64,000 nucleotides of DNA, from the NCBI RefSeq assembly GCF_001661495.1, contig NZ_BDDT01000001.1, positions 930,001 to 994,000 on the forward strand, read 5' to 3'. The notes below the pieces were generated by a model that worked only from the letters and a program-made list of their open reading frames with translations, was not told the origin of the DNA and ran no database searches. This DNA comes from Pseudoalteromonas prydzensis (GTDB taxonomy: Bacteria; Pseudomonadota; Gammaproteobacteria; Enterobacterales; Alteromonadaceae). Positions 37,722 through 47,208 of the stretch are shown here, in pieces. How positions within the stretch are numbered: position 1 is the first letter of the stretch; each line of letters opens with the position of its first letter. The position numbers and the translations under genes are program-made.

Positions 37722-40169
37722 TTACTCTGCAATGACAGGCTCTATTTTAGCGGGTACATCATCGCTCAATAAATATTTTTCAAGCCACTGCTCCTGCTCC
37801 CACAGTACATGCAGTAAACTCTTACGAGCGCGATAACCATGCGCTTCATATGGCAACATCACTAAACGGGCTTCTTTTCCTAAACCTTTTAATGCGGCGT
37901 ACATACGCTCACTTTGCATTGGGAAGGTGCCCGAATTAGGATCTTCTTGACCGTGGATCATCAGCATAGGTTCGTTAATTTTCTCAGCATGGAAAAACGG
38001 CGACATCGCTGCGTATACATCCTGTGCTTGCCAAAAATCACGTTCTTCGCCTTGAAAACCAAACGGTGTTAAGGTGCGGTTATATGCGCCACTGCGGGCA
38101 ATACCGGTTTTAAATAAATCACTGTGTGCTAATAAGTTTGCCACCATAAAAGCACCATATGAATGCCCTGCAATGGCAATTTTATCTTTATCTGCTATGC
38201 CTTTTTCAACCAGTACATCAACCGCAGCTTGTGCGCTTGCAACTAACTGCTTTCTGAACAAGTCATTTGGCTCTTTGCCTTCAACGCCAACTATTGGCAT
38301 TTTCGGGTCGTCAAACACCGCAATACCTTTAGCAAGGTATGGCATCGGTCCCCAATAACCAACATAGGTAAATTCATAAGGAGACTCACGTACTTGTGAA
38401 GCAACCGCTTTGTCTTTGTATTCAAGCGGGTATGCCCACATTAGTACCGGTAGTGGGCCTTGGGTTTTATCGTAGCCCGGTGGTAAATATAGAGTGCCTG
38501 ATAACTCCACGCCATCATCACGCTTATAACGAACCAGCTCTTTTGTTACCCCTTTAAACGCCGGGTACGGATGCTCGAAAGTTGTAAGTTGTGTAAGCGT
38601 GTCATCGTCTAAATCACGAATAAAAAAGTTAGGTTGCTGCGTTTTAGATTCGCGAATAGTGATTAGTCGCTCACCTTCATCATCTAACATAGCGCGTACA
38701 CGTTCATAGTACGGCGCTTGAGATTGCCATAACCGTTTGCTGCTATTGGTTTTTATATCGTATTGATCTAAAAACGGCACATTCCCTTGCTCTGACGCAC
38801 CATTGCCTCGCAAGAATATATAACGACCGCCAACGACTTTAATAACGTTTACGCCCAGATCATTATGTTCATAGATGACATCACCGGGATCTTTATAAGC
38901 GTCGTTATAACTGCGCTCAGAAAATAATACCCGGTTGCGATCAGCATTGCGTGGTTGAATAACATAAGTGCGCACTTGGCGATCACTAAAGCGCCATTCA
39001 CTCAATAAAGCAACGTTTTCATTAGCCCATTGAATGCTCGAAAAGCGACGTTCAACTTTAGCAAATAGTTTTGGTTCACGCTTAAATGGCGAGCGTAAGC
39101 TATATAAATAATCATGATGAGGCACATCGGTTTTCATATCACCGCCATCTTGCGCCTGCGCCCAAATAACTTCAGCACCTTGGTCATCACGCCACTGAAA
39201 GTCACGGCGACCGGTGCGCACACTGTCATAACCTTGCGGGATATTATCGGCAAGGGGTTGTTTAGCAAGCTCTACCAACGTATAGCCACGCATTCCCCAC
39301 ACCTGCCATGTCGCTGCAAAACGGCTATATGGCACTTGATAAGAAAAAGGTTCATCAATACTCGCAACGAGTATGTTGGTCGAATCTGGTGAGATTGAAA
39401 ATGATTTAAATAATGCGGGTTGGCCAATTGCTGAAGCAACACCACTCATGGGAATATAATGTAATTGTCCTTGGCCATAAAACTTAAATTGCTGTTCATC
39501 AAATGGGCTGGTTAGTAAGTTTTGATAAGTACGCGCTGGCGCCTTTTGCCCAGTACTTTGCTGAATAACTGGCACTACGCTGTTGCTGTCATTAGTCAAT
39601 CTTGGTTTACCCAAATTAACAGCTACGTTAGCAACAATAGCTGTACTATCTGGTAACCACTGATAGGGGGCTGCGGTTAACACAGAATTAAGCACGACGT
39701 CTGACAACTGTCGTGCTTGTTTAGTTTGCGAGTTATAAACCCATAAGTTGGCTTGGCTTGGCTGTTCAACAATAAACGCGAGGTATTCACTGTTACTTGA
39801 CCATTTAGGCGAACGGATCACCCCGTTTGGCAAGTTATTAACTTCAATCACAGCCCCAGTCGCAATGTGTTTTAATTGCAGGCCACTAAATTTAGTGCGA
39901 GGACGTGAGCGGGAAAAGTTAGCTGGATTTAACTTTATGCCAGCGAGTTTTAGTTCTTCTTTGGCTAAATCATCCAAAGTCTCTACACGTTTGCGATCAA
40001 ATAGCGCCAACCATTGACCGTCGCCCGATAAATAACTACTAGGGGCTAATTTAGCATCAACTAAAGCAGCCAAATCACTGGAGGGGGTTTGATAGCCTTG
40101 TGCAGCAAGTGCCGAGCCAGTCACACTTACACTCAGCACTAACGCGAATAAAAGCTTAATACCTTTCAT
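37722..40169 (-). CDS. Secreted S9-family prolyl oligopeptidase-like peptidase
   Basis: An 815-residue exported serine peptidase with signal peptide (about 1-22, ending ALA|AQ), a propeller domain (about 40-540) and a C-terminal alpha/beta hydrolase domain (about 560-800). The nucleophile is Ser670 in AGHSYGAFMVAN; the acid is in HGQEDPNSG and the His in PYEAHGYR. Related proteins in the family are called glutamyl aminopeptidase-like or S9 C-terminal domain proteins in marine bacteria and cut small peptides in the periplasm. It is divergent from a LacI regulator 145 bp away. Its 3' end is duplicated next door (37440-37671), so it was once one of a tandem pair. Confidence 0.9.
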   Translation of the reverse strand: MKGIKLLFALVLSVSVTGSALAAQGYQTPSSDLAALVDAKLAPSSYLSGDGQWLALFDRKRVETLDDLAKEELKLAGIKLNPANFSRSRPRTKFSGLQLKHIATGAVIEVNNLPNGVIRSPKWSSNSEYLAFIVEQPSQANLWVYNSQTKQARQLSDVVLNSVLTAAPYQWLPDSTAIVANVAVNLGKPRLTNDSNSVVPVIQQSTGQKAPARTYQNLLTSPFDEQQFKFYGQGQLHYIPMSGVASAIGQPALFKSFSISPDSTNILVASIDEPFSYQVPYSRFAATWQVWGMRGYTLVELAKQPLADNIPQGYDSVRTGRRDFQWRDDQGAEVIWAQAQDGGDMKTDVPHHDYLYSLRSPFKREPKLFAKVERRFSSIQWANENVALLSEWRFSDRQVRTYVIQPRNADRNRVLFSERSYNDAYKDPGDVIYEHNDLGVNVIKVVGGRYIFLRGNGASEQGNVPFLDQYDIKTNSSKRLWQSQAPYYERVRAMLDDEGERLITIRESKTQQPNFFIRDLDDDTLTQLTTFEHPYPAFKGVTKELVRYKRDDGVELSGTLYLPPGYDKTQGPLPVLMWAYPLEYKDKAVASQVRESPYEFTYVGYWGPMPYLAKGIAVFDDPKMPIVGVEGKEPNDLFRKQLVASAQAAVDVLVEKGIADKDKIAIAGHSYGAFMVANLLAHSDLFKTGIARSGAYNRTLTPFGFQGEERDFWQAQDVYAAMSPFFHAEKINEPMLMIHGQEDPNSGTFPMQSERMYAALKGLGKEARLVMLPYEAHGYRARKSLLHVLWEQEQWLEKYLLSDDVPAKIEPVIAE

Positions 40170-40314
40170 GGTTTATCCTTGGTTTTTATTATTAATGACT
40201 GTATCTAAACATGTTTTGCAATCTTCATAAAGTTTTTGCGAGTATTAGGTTTATATACCCAAACTGCGTTAAACTGGCGACTTAGTTCAAGCAATTGCTG
40301 ACGCATAGATTAAA

Positions 40315-41322
40315 ATGAAAACAAAAACCGATAAAATCACTATTTTTGACGTTGCCAGAGAGGCCGAGGTTTCAAAGTCAACGGTGTCCTTAGTGCTTAC
40401 CCAAAGTGACAAAGTCAGTGATAAAAGCAAAGCAAAAGTACTACAAGCCATTGATGCATTAGGGTATGTTTATAACCGTGATGCAGCTGCGTTGCGTAGC
40501 CGTCGTTCTAACTTAGTCGCTTTAGTGATCAACGACTTAACCAATCCTTATTCAGCCCAACTTGCAGTGGGTCTTGAGAACCATATTCATACATTAGGCA
40601 TGTTGCCCATGTTGGTTAATACGGCTGAAAGCGTGGAGCGGCAAACTCAAGTAGTTAAAACACTCAAAGAATATAATGTGGCTGCATTTATTATGTGCCC
40701 TGCCCCTGGTACGACCCAGCAATGGGTAGACGGACTCATTGAGAGTGGCTTTCCAGTTATTCACATTATGCGAGAAGTGCCGTTTTGCGGCGCGCCAACT
40801 ATATTGCCTGACAATAGAAAAGGCACTCACTTAGCGACCTGCCATATTTTACAACAAGGCATTGCTGAGGTTGCATTTGTCGGTGGTACAGAGGATATTT
40901 CCGATCACCATGAACGTTTAAGTGGTTTTCACAGCGCCCTACAACAATTTAATTTGCCTTTGGGTAAACCAATTATCACCGCAGCCACTAATCGCCAAGG
41001 CGGGCGGGATGCATTTAATACTCTATACGCACAGCACCCTAACACGAAAGCTATAATCTGTTTTAACGATGTTATCGCCTATGGGGTTATTGAAGCGATA
41101 CGTGAACAAGGCTTAGTGCCGGGTAAAGATATAAAAGTAGTGGGTTTTGATGATTTAGCTGACTCATGTTTAATGTCGCCATCACTGAGCAGTGTCACTA
41201 TCAATGCCGATGATATCGGTAAGCGCACATGCCAAGTATTACAAGAGTTACTCAATCAAACCGTGCCTGCGGTACGTACCTTAGTCGATGTAACATTACA
41301 GGTAAGAGATTCAAGTCAATGA
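40315..41322 (+). CDS. LacI-family transcriptional regulator
   Basis: A 335-residue repressor with an N-terminal LacI helix-turn-helix and hinge (about 8-60: TIFDVAREAEVSKSTVSLVL, AIDALGYVYNRDAAALRSRR) and a sugar-binding-like effector domain (NDLTNPYSAQLAVGLEN, AIICFNDVIAYGVIEAI, VGFDDLADSCLMSPSLSSV). It resembles MalI-type regulators. Its stop overlaps the start of a glycosyltransferase gene by ATGA (41319-41322), so the pair is translationally coupled. It is divergent from the S9 peptidase gene, which may be a target. Effector unknown, probably a sugar. Confidence 0.9.
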   Translation: MKTKTDKITIFDVAREAEVSKSTVSLVLTQSDKVSDKSKAKVLQAIDALGYVYNRDAAALRSRRSNLVALVINDLTNPYSAQLAVGLENHIHTLGMLPMLVNTAESVERQTQVVKTLKEYNVAAFIMCPAPGTTQQWVDGLIESGFPVIHIMREVPFCGAPTILPDNRKGTHLATCHILQQGIAEVAFVGGTEDISDHHERLSGFHSALQQFNLPLGKPIITAATNRQGGRDAFNTLYAQHPNTKAIICFNDVIAYGVIEAIREQGLVPGKDIKVVGFDDLADSCLMSPSLSSVTINADDIGKRTCQVLQELLNQTVPAVRTLVDVTLQVRDSSQ

Positions 41323-42539
41323 AAAAAGTATTAGTAATTGGCTATGTATGGCCTGAACCAAATTCATCTGCTGCGGGCACGCACATGATGTCGCTGTTAA
41401 ACGCATTTAGGGCACAAAATTGGCAAGTTGAATTTGCCAGCCCCGCACAAAAAACCGAGCATATGGTTAATCTTGATGACTACGGGATCAGCAGTGCAAC
41501 AATTGCCCTTAATTGTTCAAGTTTTGATGAATATGTTAGCGACTATGCACCCGATATGGTGATGTTTGATCGCTTCATGATGGAAGAGCAATTTGGCTGG
41601 CGAGTAGATAAACACTGCCCAAACGCATTAAAAATTCTCGACACTGAAGATTTACAATGCTTACGCAATGCCCGCCATGAAGCACATAAAGGCAATCGTG
41701 AATTTAATCACAGTGATTTACATTCTGATATCGCAAAACGAGAAATCGCCGCCATTTTACGCTGCGATATAAGCTTAATTATTTCCAGCTTTGAAATGCA
41801 GTTACTAGCAGATGTATTTAAAGTAGATAACCGTTTATTACATCATTTACCCTTTATGGTCGATTTAACTGCGCTGCCAGTGCAAACAAAATCATTTGCA
41901 CAACGTCAACACTTTATGACCATTGGCAATTTTCGCCATGCGCCAAACTGGGACGCCGTTTTATATTTACAACAAATTTGGCCACTCATTCGTAAACAAC
42001 TCCCCCAAGCTGAGCTACATATTTATGGCTCTTATCCGCCGCCTAAAGCGACAGCCTTAAATAATCCCAAAACTGGCTTTTTAATAAAAGGCTGGGCCGA
42101 TGATGCTTATAAAGTAATGGAAGATGCCCGAGTCTGTTTATCACCGCTGCGTTTTGGTGCAGGTATAAAAGGTAAACTATTAGAGGCGATGATCATGCAA
42201 ACCCCAAGTGTCACAACATCAATCGGCAGCGAAGCTATGCATAATGATTTACCCTGGGCTGGCACAATTGCAGATGAAGCACAGCAGTTTGCTGATGCCG
42301 CTGTAGCGCTTTATCAAGATCAACTGCTATTTAAAAAAGCGCAAAAAAATGCGCAAGCCATACTAAACGCGACTTATGATAAAACCGCGCTCACTGCTAA
42401 TTTAATCGATAAAATTATCACTACAGAGGATCAGTTAACAGCGCACAGAGAAGCAAACTTTACTGGTCAAATGCTCAAACACCATACCATGCGGAGCACC
42501 CAATATATGGCGCAATGGATTGAAGCAAAAAATAAGTAA
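41319..42539 (+). CDS. Glycosyltransferase, GT4-like
   Basis: A 406-residue cytoplasmic glycosyltransferase of GT-B fold. N-terminus MKKVLVIGYVWPEPNSSAAG is typical of glycosyltransferase family 4 N-domains; the C-terminal sugar-nucleotide domain has GFLIKGWADDAYKVMEDARV and LSPLRFGAGIKGKLLEAM, with the acidic EAM segment following the Lys. The frame runs 30 codons upstream, but the ATG that overlaps the LacI stop (ATGA) begins exactly at the conserved strand. Co-translation with a regulator is unusual. Donor and acceptor are not readable; no other polysaccharide gene lies nearby. Confidence 0.82.
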   Translation: MKKVLVIGYVWPEPNSSAAGTHMMSLLNAFRAQNWQVEFASPAQKTEHMVNLDDYGISSATIALNCSSFDEYVSDYAPDMVMFDRFMMEEQFGWRVDKHCPNALKILDTEDLQCLRNARHEAHKGNREFNHSDLHSDIAKREIAAILRCDISLIISSFEMQLLADVFKVDNRLLHHLPFMVDLTALPVQTKSFAQRQHFMTIGNFRHAPNWDAVLYLQQIWPLIRKQLPQAELHIYGSYPPPKATALNNPKTGFLIKGWADDAYKVMEDARVCLSPLRFGAGIKGKLLEAMIMQTPSVTTSIGSEAMHNDLPWAGTIADEAQQFADAAVALYQDQLLFKKAQKNAQAILNATYDKTALTANLIDKIITTEDQLTAHREANFTGQMLKHHTMRSTQYMAQWIEAKNK

Positions 42540-42563
42540 CTTCCCATTAGAAAAAACTAGACA

Positions 42564-42592
42564 GGCGGGGATTTGTGTTTAAAATTCCCGCC
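42564..42592. terminator. Probable terminator after glycosyltransferase gene
   Basis: Arms GGCGGGGATTT and AAATTCCCGCC pair with one G-U around a 7-nt loop, 24 nt after the stop. No T run follows on the plus strand, so strength is uncertain. Confidence 0.5.
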
Positions 42593-42667
42593 AAACTAGG
42601 TAGGCAAATTTAGATGTATTGTCTATATTTTTTAACTGAATAATTTAAATTTTGGTTCAATACACAT

Positions 42668-43894
42668 TTGAAAACCGCAACCTTTACTGAAAAGCGCAAA
42701 TTCATCGTTAAACTGGGAAAAATGCTTCATAAATACGGCACACCAGCTTATCGACTCGAAGCCCACTTAATGGAAGTGGCAACTTATCTTGATCTAAAAT
42801 CATCGTTTGTTATGTCCCCTACTTCGGTTACTTTTGTGATCTGGACCGATGGCCACGAAGACGAATACACCCATGTTGCCCGTGTTGATCCTGGTGATCA
42901 TGATTTAGGCTCATTGGCTGACACCGATGATCTCGTCAATAAAATGCTCAATGGTGAATTAACTTTACACGACGTTGATAAACAGCTTGATATCATTTTT
43001 GACGCACCAAACCCCTACAACAAAGTACTCACTGGTATTGCTTTTGCCACCTCTGGCGGCGCATTTGCAATGCTTATGGGTACTAGCTGGAACGACGTCC
43101 TCTGGTCTGGTTTGCTTACGTTTATTGTGTATTTATTTGTTCTTTGGTCAACACGCTCAAAACGGGTTGCCCATATGCTTGAGCCACTCGTTGCAATTAT
43201 TTCAGCAATACTGGCCTGTGCGATTAGTGTTTATATCGATGCACACATTAATATTCGGTTAATTGTCCTGTCAGCTATCATAGTATTTATACCTGGGCTT
43301 GCCCTTGCGCTTGGTTTAGCTGAACTTGCAGCGCGCCACTTAGTATCAGGAACAGCCAGGGTAATGGACTCGTTTATGCTGTTGTTTAAACTCTATTTTG
43401 GCGCATTTATAGGGATAGCAATTGGTTTTGCTTTATTTGGTCAAGCGGATTTTGTACAACCAGAGCCTTTACCTAAATGGACTGCTTGGCTGGCAATATT
43501 TTTACTCTGTAGCAGTTTAATTGTTATCTTTAGAACCAAACTCAAACATGCGACTTGGTCAATTGCCTCTGGCTTTATTGCTTACGGTACCAGTATCGGC
43601 TCGGCCATGTATTTAGATTACACCTTGGGAACCTTTGTTGGCGCATTTTCAGTGGGCGTATTTAGCAATTTATTTAATCGTATTGCCAATGCTCCAGCAT
43701 CAATTGTTGCTATGCAAGGACTGATTGTTTTGGTCCCTGGTAGCAAAACCTATATTGGTTTAAATTCATTGATAGAAGGGCAAGATTTTGTTTACGCTGA
43801 ACACATTGGCCAACAAACATTCCTAATATTTATGTCTCTAGTAGCTGGCTTAATCTTTGCTAATGTCGCACTGCCACCGAAAAAGAGTTTATAA
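42668..43894 (+). CDS. ThrE-family threonine/serine exporter
   Basis: A 408-residue inner-membrane protein with the two ThrE parts in one chain: an N-terminal cytoplasmic region (about 1-125; LGKMLHKYGTPAYRLEAHLM, SFVMSPTSVTFVIW) and about ten helices (125-405; GIAFATSGGAFAMLMG, VPGLALALGLAELAARH-like segment, VVLVPGSKTYIGLN-like end). Members export threonine and serine by proton antiport. The only upstream starts are blocked by a stop 24 bp before, so TTG at 42668 is the best start; otherwise an internal ATG 18 codons later would cut conserved sequence. It probably has its own promoter because of the hairpin upstream. Confidence 0.82.
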   Translation: MKTATFTEKRKFIVKLGKMLHKYGTPAYRLEAHLMEVATYLDLKSSFVMSPTSVTFVIWTDGHEDEYTHVARVDPGDHDLGSLADTDDLVNKMLNGELTLHDVDKQLDIIFDAPNPYNKVLTGIAFATSGGAFAMLMGTSWNDVLWSGLLTFIVYLFVLWSTRSKRVAHMLEPLVAIISAILACAISVYIDAHINIRLIVLSAIIVFIPGLALALGLAELAARHLVSGTARVMDSFMLLFKLYFGAFIGIAIGFALFGQADFVQPEPLPKWTAWLAIFLLCSSLIVIFRTKLKHATWSIASGFIAYGTSIGSAMYLDYTLGTFVGAFSVGVFSNLFNRIANAPASIVAMQGLIVLVPGSKTYIGLNSLIEGQDFVYAEHIGQQTFLIFMSLVAGLIFANVALPPKKSL

Positions 43895-43916
43895 CACACA
43901 ATAAGCACCTCATTTT

Positions 43917-43943
43917 CTAGGCTCTTAATTGCAAAGAGCCTAG
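43917..43943. terminator. Hairpin after the ThrE-like gene
   Basis: Ten-base arms CTAGGCTCTT and AAGAGCCTAG pair perfectly around a 7-nt loop, 22 nt after the stop. No T tract follows, so it may be a weak terminator or a transcript-end stem. Confidence 0.55.
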
Positions 43944-44421
43944 CGAAGTTACTTCACCCATCGCAAAGTGTGTATTCGCCATTGATGATTTGCCAGCCCC
44001 TTTACCATTTACCTTTCATTTTTTAATCCACTAGTTGTGAATTAGCACAATTAAGAGCATAAGAACGATTAAGTAAACTTAACTTATTAAATAAAAAACA
44101 AAATAATGAAAATATAAAACACTGATATATAAAAATTAATATTTATAACTTTTGATTTTATTTTAAAATTCATTACTTTCACAACTATTCACTTCGATTC
44201 AAGACTCTCGTTTTAAAAAGGCGTTTAATAGAGCCACAAACTAAGTTGTCAGTGGCTATTTGGGCTCATAAAACAAGCCAAAAAAGAATCATTAAGCTGC
44301 CATTGTTAGTTTGTAGACAACGGTCTTATCACATTCGACGAGTAAAATGACTAAATATGTACGAATGGTAAGCCCTTATTTGACACAACAAAATAAAGTT
44401 TTGATTCAAGGGGAATCGAGG
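43944..44421. other. AT-rich leader region upstream of TonB receptor
   Basis: About 480 bp without a gene and very AT-rich between 44040 and 44220. It is long for this window and precedes a strongly structured receptor gene, so a promoter and perhaps an untranslated leader are expected. I see no Fur box, no riboswitch-like conserved pattern and no strong hairpin; a GGGGAATCGAGG sequence serves as ribosome site just before 44422. Confidence 0.5.
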
Positions 44422-46980
44422 ATGTTAAAAGTAAAAATAAATAAACTGCATTTAGCAGTGAGTGCATCACTAATTACATCTGCACTTAGCTTACCTATGG
44501 TAGCGCACAGTGCTGAACTTAAAAGCACGGACGAAGTTGAAGTGATCCAAGTTCGCGGTATTCGTGGCAGTGTTGTTAAATCACTCAACACTAAGCGTTA
44601 CTCAAACGCGATTGTGGATGCTGTTACTGCCGAGGATATCGGTAAATTCCCCGATCAAAACGTCGCAGAATCCTTACAACGGATCACCGGTGTATCAATT
44701 AGCCGTAACTTTGGTGAAGGTGAACGCGTAAGTATACGTGGAACCGCTGAGAGCCAAAACCGTACACTGTTAAATGGTCAAGCTGTAGGCTCCGCCGATT
44801 GGTGGACTAACTCTGCGGCAAGTCGTGGCTTTAACTATACTTTGTTGCCGTCTGAAATTGTCTCAGGGTTAGAAGTGTATAAGTCACCTGAAGCGGATAT
44901 TGATGAAGGCTCAATTGGCGGTACGGTTATAGTACGTACTCGTAAACCGCTTGATTTAGAGGCCAATAAATTTGCGGGCTCAATACTTGCGCAACACAGT
45001 GAAATTTCGGGCGAAACTGACCCACAACTCTCCGCCATGTATAACTTTAAAACTGAAGATGAAACCTTCGGTGCGCTTATTTCATTGGTTCGCCAACAGC
45101 GTAATTTACGCCGCGATGGAATTGAGTCATGGAGCTGGGCAAAACGTGATATTACCCTAGAAGACGGTACTGAATATAAAGACGTTTACAGCCCAGGCGG
45201 CGGTGGCTCAGCGATGTTCTTACAAGAACGTATTCGTACTGGTATCAATTTAGCTGTGCAGTATCGCCCTACCGAGCAATTAGATTTGACCTTCAATGCC
45301 CTTGATTCAACCCTTGAAGCAAATAATGAAAACCAAAACTTTCTTTGGTTACCAGGGTATGGTGGCTCACAATACACTGATGTTACGTTAATCGAGAATG
45401 ACCAAGTTGGGACAATGCTGGTTGGCGGCACATTAGGGTTATCACCCACAGCAAATAACATTTTAGATGAAACTAAAGTACGTAACTCTGAAATCAAAAC
45501 CAAGTCATACGATTTAAAAGCCGACTATCAAGGCGAGTTATGGCTGACCAGTGTGCATGTTGGTTATACCGAAGGCAGTGGTGGTTCGCAAGCTGATCGC
45601 AGCGTTGGCTGGGAAGGCAATTATGTACATAGCTTTGATACATCCGCGGTTGAAGATGTACGTACTACTTATGGCGCAGATCCAGCAGATGGTAAAAATT
45701 GGGATTTAGGCTTTTTACGTTACGACAGTAATGATGCCAAAGATGACGAAACTTACCTACAAGTTGATTTTACGCGCCCAGTTGACATCGCTGTCTTTAG
45801 CAAAGTGAAATTCGGTTTAAAGTATCGTGATCATTCACGTTTTAACACCAAAAACACCACAGATAACCGCACGGATTTAGGCTGGAATTTAGCTGACTAC
45901 TCACTATCAATGCCATCTGATTACTTATCAGGGCTAGGCTCAGACGGTACGTTACGTGATTACGCAATCACCGATTCAGATAAAGTACGCCGCGAAGGTG
46001 ATGCCCTTGATTGGAACTACCGTGTACTTAAAGCCAGTACCTTTGAAGTTGAAGAAAAAATCACCGCCGGTTATATCAAAGCTGATATCGATGTTGAAGG
46101 TATGCGCGGTAATTTAGGGGTTCGTTTAGTACAAACTCAGCAATCAACGGCAGCTTATGTCGGTGAAAGTGGCTCTGAAGTATGGACCAATGATGACCGC
46201 GACTATTTTGATATTTTACCTAGTATCAATCTAGCAATTGATTTAGATGACGATGTGCTGCTGCGCTTCAGTGCAGCCCGTGTTATGTCGCGCCCAGATT
46301 ATGCATCGATGACACCTTCAACATCTTATAACCTTGAAACACAAACAGGCAGTGGCGGTAACCCTGATATTGACCCATATCGTGCTACGCAGTTTGATTC
46401 TGGAGTTGAATGGTATTTTAGTGACGCTGGTTTATTTTCGGCTGTCGTATTTTATAAAGATATTCAATCTTTCCTAGATGTAACACCCAACCTTGAAATT
46501 CATGAAGGTGTAGAAATCTTAGTAAACCGCCCTACAAATGGCCGTTCAGGTCGTATCCAAGGTTTAGAGCTAGGTTATCAGCAAGAGATACTTGAAGGTT
46601 TTGGTTTAAATGCTAACTACACCTTTGTAGATGGTGAAGCAAAAGATGCTGATGGCAATGATACGATTATTCCTGGTAACTCGGAACACACTGTCAATTT
46701 AAGCACTTACTATGAAACAGAAACTTTTAGTACACGTATTTCATACAACTTCCGTACTGGTTACAACTCAGGCCAAGGCCATGGTTATGTTGATGATTAT
46801 GGTCAAGTGGATGCGAACTTTACCTACAACGTAAACGATAATTTGGCGCTTGTTTTAGAGGCAATTAACCTCACGGACGAACATACATTTAGTTACCAAG
46901 AAGAAGGCGTTCAACAAGCGCTAACAGGTGTTTACGCAGATGGTCGCCGCTTTGTAGCCGGAGTACGTTTTAACTTTTAA
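44422..46980 (+). CDS. TonB-dependent receptor, Xanthomonas/Caulobacter type (paralogue 1)
   Basis: An 852-residue outer-membrane receptor with signal peptide (about 1-30, ending HSA|EL), TonB-box-like VEVIQVRG, plug (about 45-175; DIGKFPDQNVAESLQRITGV, GEGERVSIRGT, LNGQAVGSADWW) and a long barrel ending GVRFNF. The plug motifs are those of the TonB-Xanth-Caul class, which takes up carbohydrates, peptides or other large nutrients instead of only iron. The ATG at 44422 with its ribosome site is preferred over one 25 codons upstream that lacks one and would put residues before the signal peptide. It is a paralogue of the receptor at 50909, with the same order of motifs throughout (e.g. RRDGLESWGW in that one against RRDGIESWSW here). 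No Fur box. Confidence 0.9.
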   Translation: MLKVKINKLHLAVSASLITSALSLPMVAHSAELKSTDEVEVIQVRGIRGSVVKSLNTKRYSNAIVDAVTAEDIGKFPDQNVAESLQRITGVSISRNFGEGERVSIRGTAESQNRTLLNGQAVGSADWWTNSAASRGFNYTLLPSEIVSGLEVYKSPEADIDEGSIGGTVIVRTRKPLDLEANKFAGSILAQHSEISGETDPQLSAMYNFKTEDETFGALISLVRQQRNLRRDGIESWSWAKRDITLEDGTEYKDVYSPGGGGSAMFLQERIRTGINLAVQYRPTEQLDLTFNALDSTLEANNENQNFLWLPGYGGSQYTDVTLIENDQVGTMLVGGTLGLSPTANNILDETKVRNSEIKTKSYDLKADYQGELWLTSVHVGYTEGSGGSQADRSVGWEGNYVHSFDTSAVEDVRTTYGADPADGKNWDLGFLRYDSNDAKDDETYLQVDFTRPVDIAVFSKVKFGLKYRDHSRFNTKNTTDNRTDLGWNLADYSLSMPSDYLSGLGSDGTLRDYAITDSDKVRREGDALDWNYRVLKASTFEVEEKITAGYIKADIDVEGMRGNLGVRLVQTQQSTAAYVGESGSEVWTNDDRDYFDILPSINLAIDLDDDVLLRFSAARVMSRPDYASMTPSTSYNLETQTGSGGNPDIDPYRATQFDSGVEWYFSDAGLFSAVVFYKDIQSFLDVTPNLEIHEGVEILVNRPTNGRSGRIQGLELGYQQEILEGFGLNANYTFVDGEAKDADGNDTIIPGNSEHTVNLSTYYETETFSTRISYNFRTGYNSGQGHGYVDDYGQVDANFTYNVNDNLALVLEAINLTDEHTFSYQEEGVQQALTGVYADGRRFVAGVRFNF

Positions 46981-47060
46981 TTACCCATTTGTCGAACTCC
47001 AAGCTAACACAGGTATTCGACTTTAGCCAAGGATGGCAGCCCCTATGCCCAGGGGTTTAA

Positions 47061-47092
47061 AGCAGGCAGTCATTTGACTGCCTGCTTTTTTT
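47061..47092 (+). terminator. Strong terminator after TonB receptor paralogue 1
   Basis: Twelve-base arms AGCAGGCAGTCA and TGACTGCCTGCT around TT, followed by TTTTTT. A classical factor-independent terminator, 80 nt after the receptor stop. Confidence 0.92.
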
Positions 47093-47208
47093 CATTTGTG
47101 ATATTAGTGCTATAAATAAGTCGCGTTAAGGCGCTAGTAATAATAAACAAAACAAGTACAATCAATAGGTAAAAACGTTACTCGAACAACATCGGCGAAG
47201 CATAATAC

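Noticed and set aside
41229..41318. Possible 30-residue extension of the glycosyltransferase
   Set aside because: It lies inside the LacI coding region and precedes the conserved first strand; the ATG at 41319 overlaps the LacI stop.
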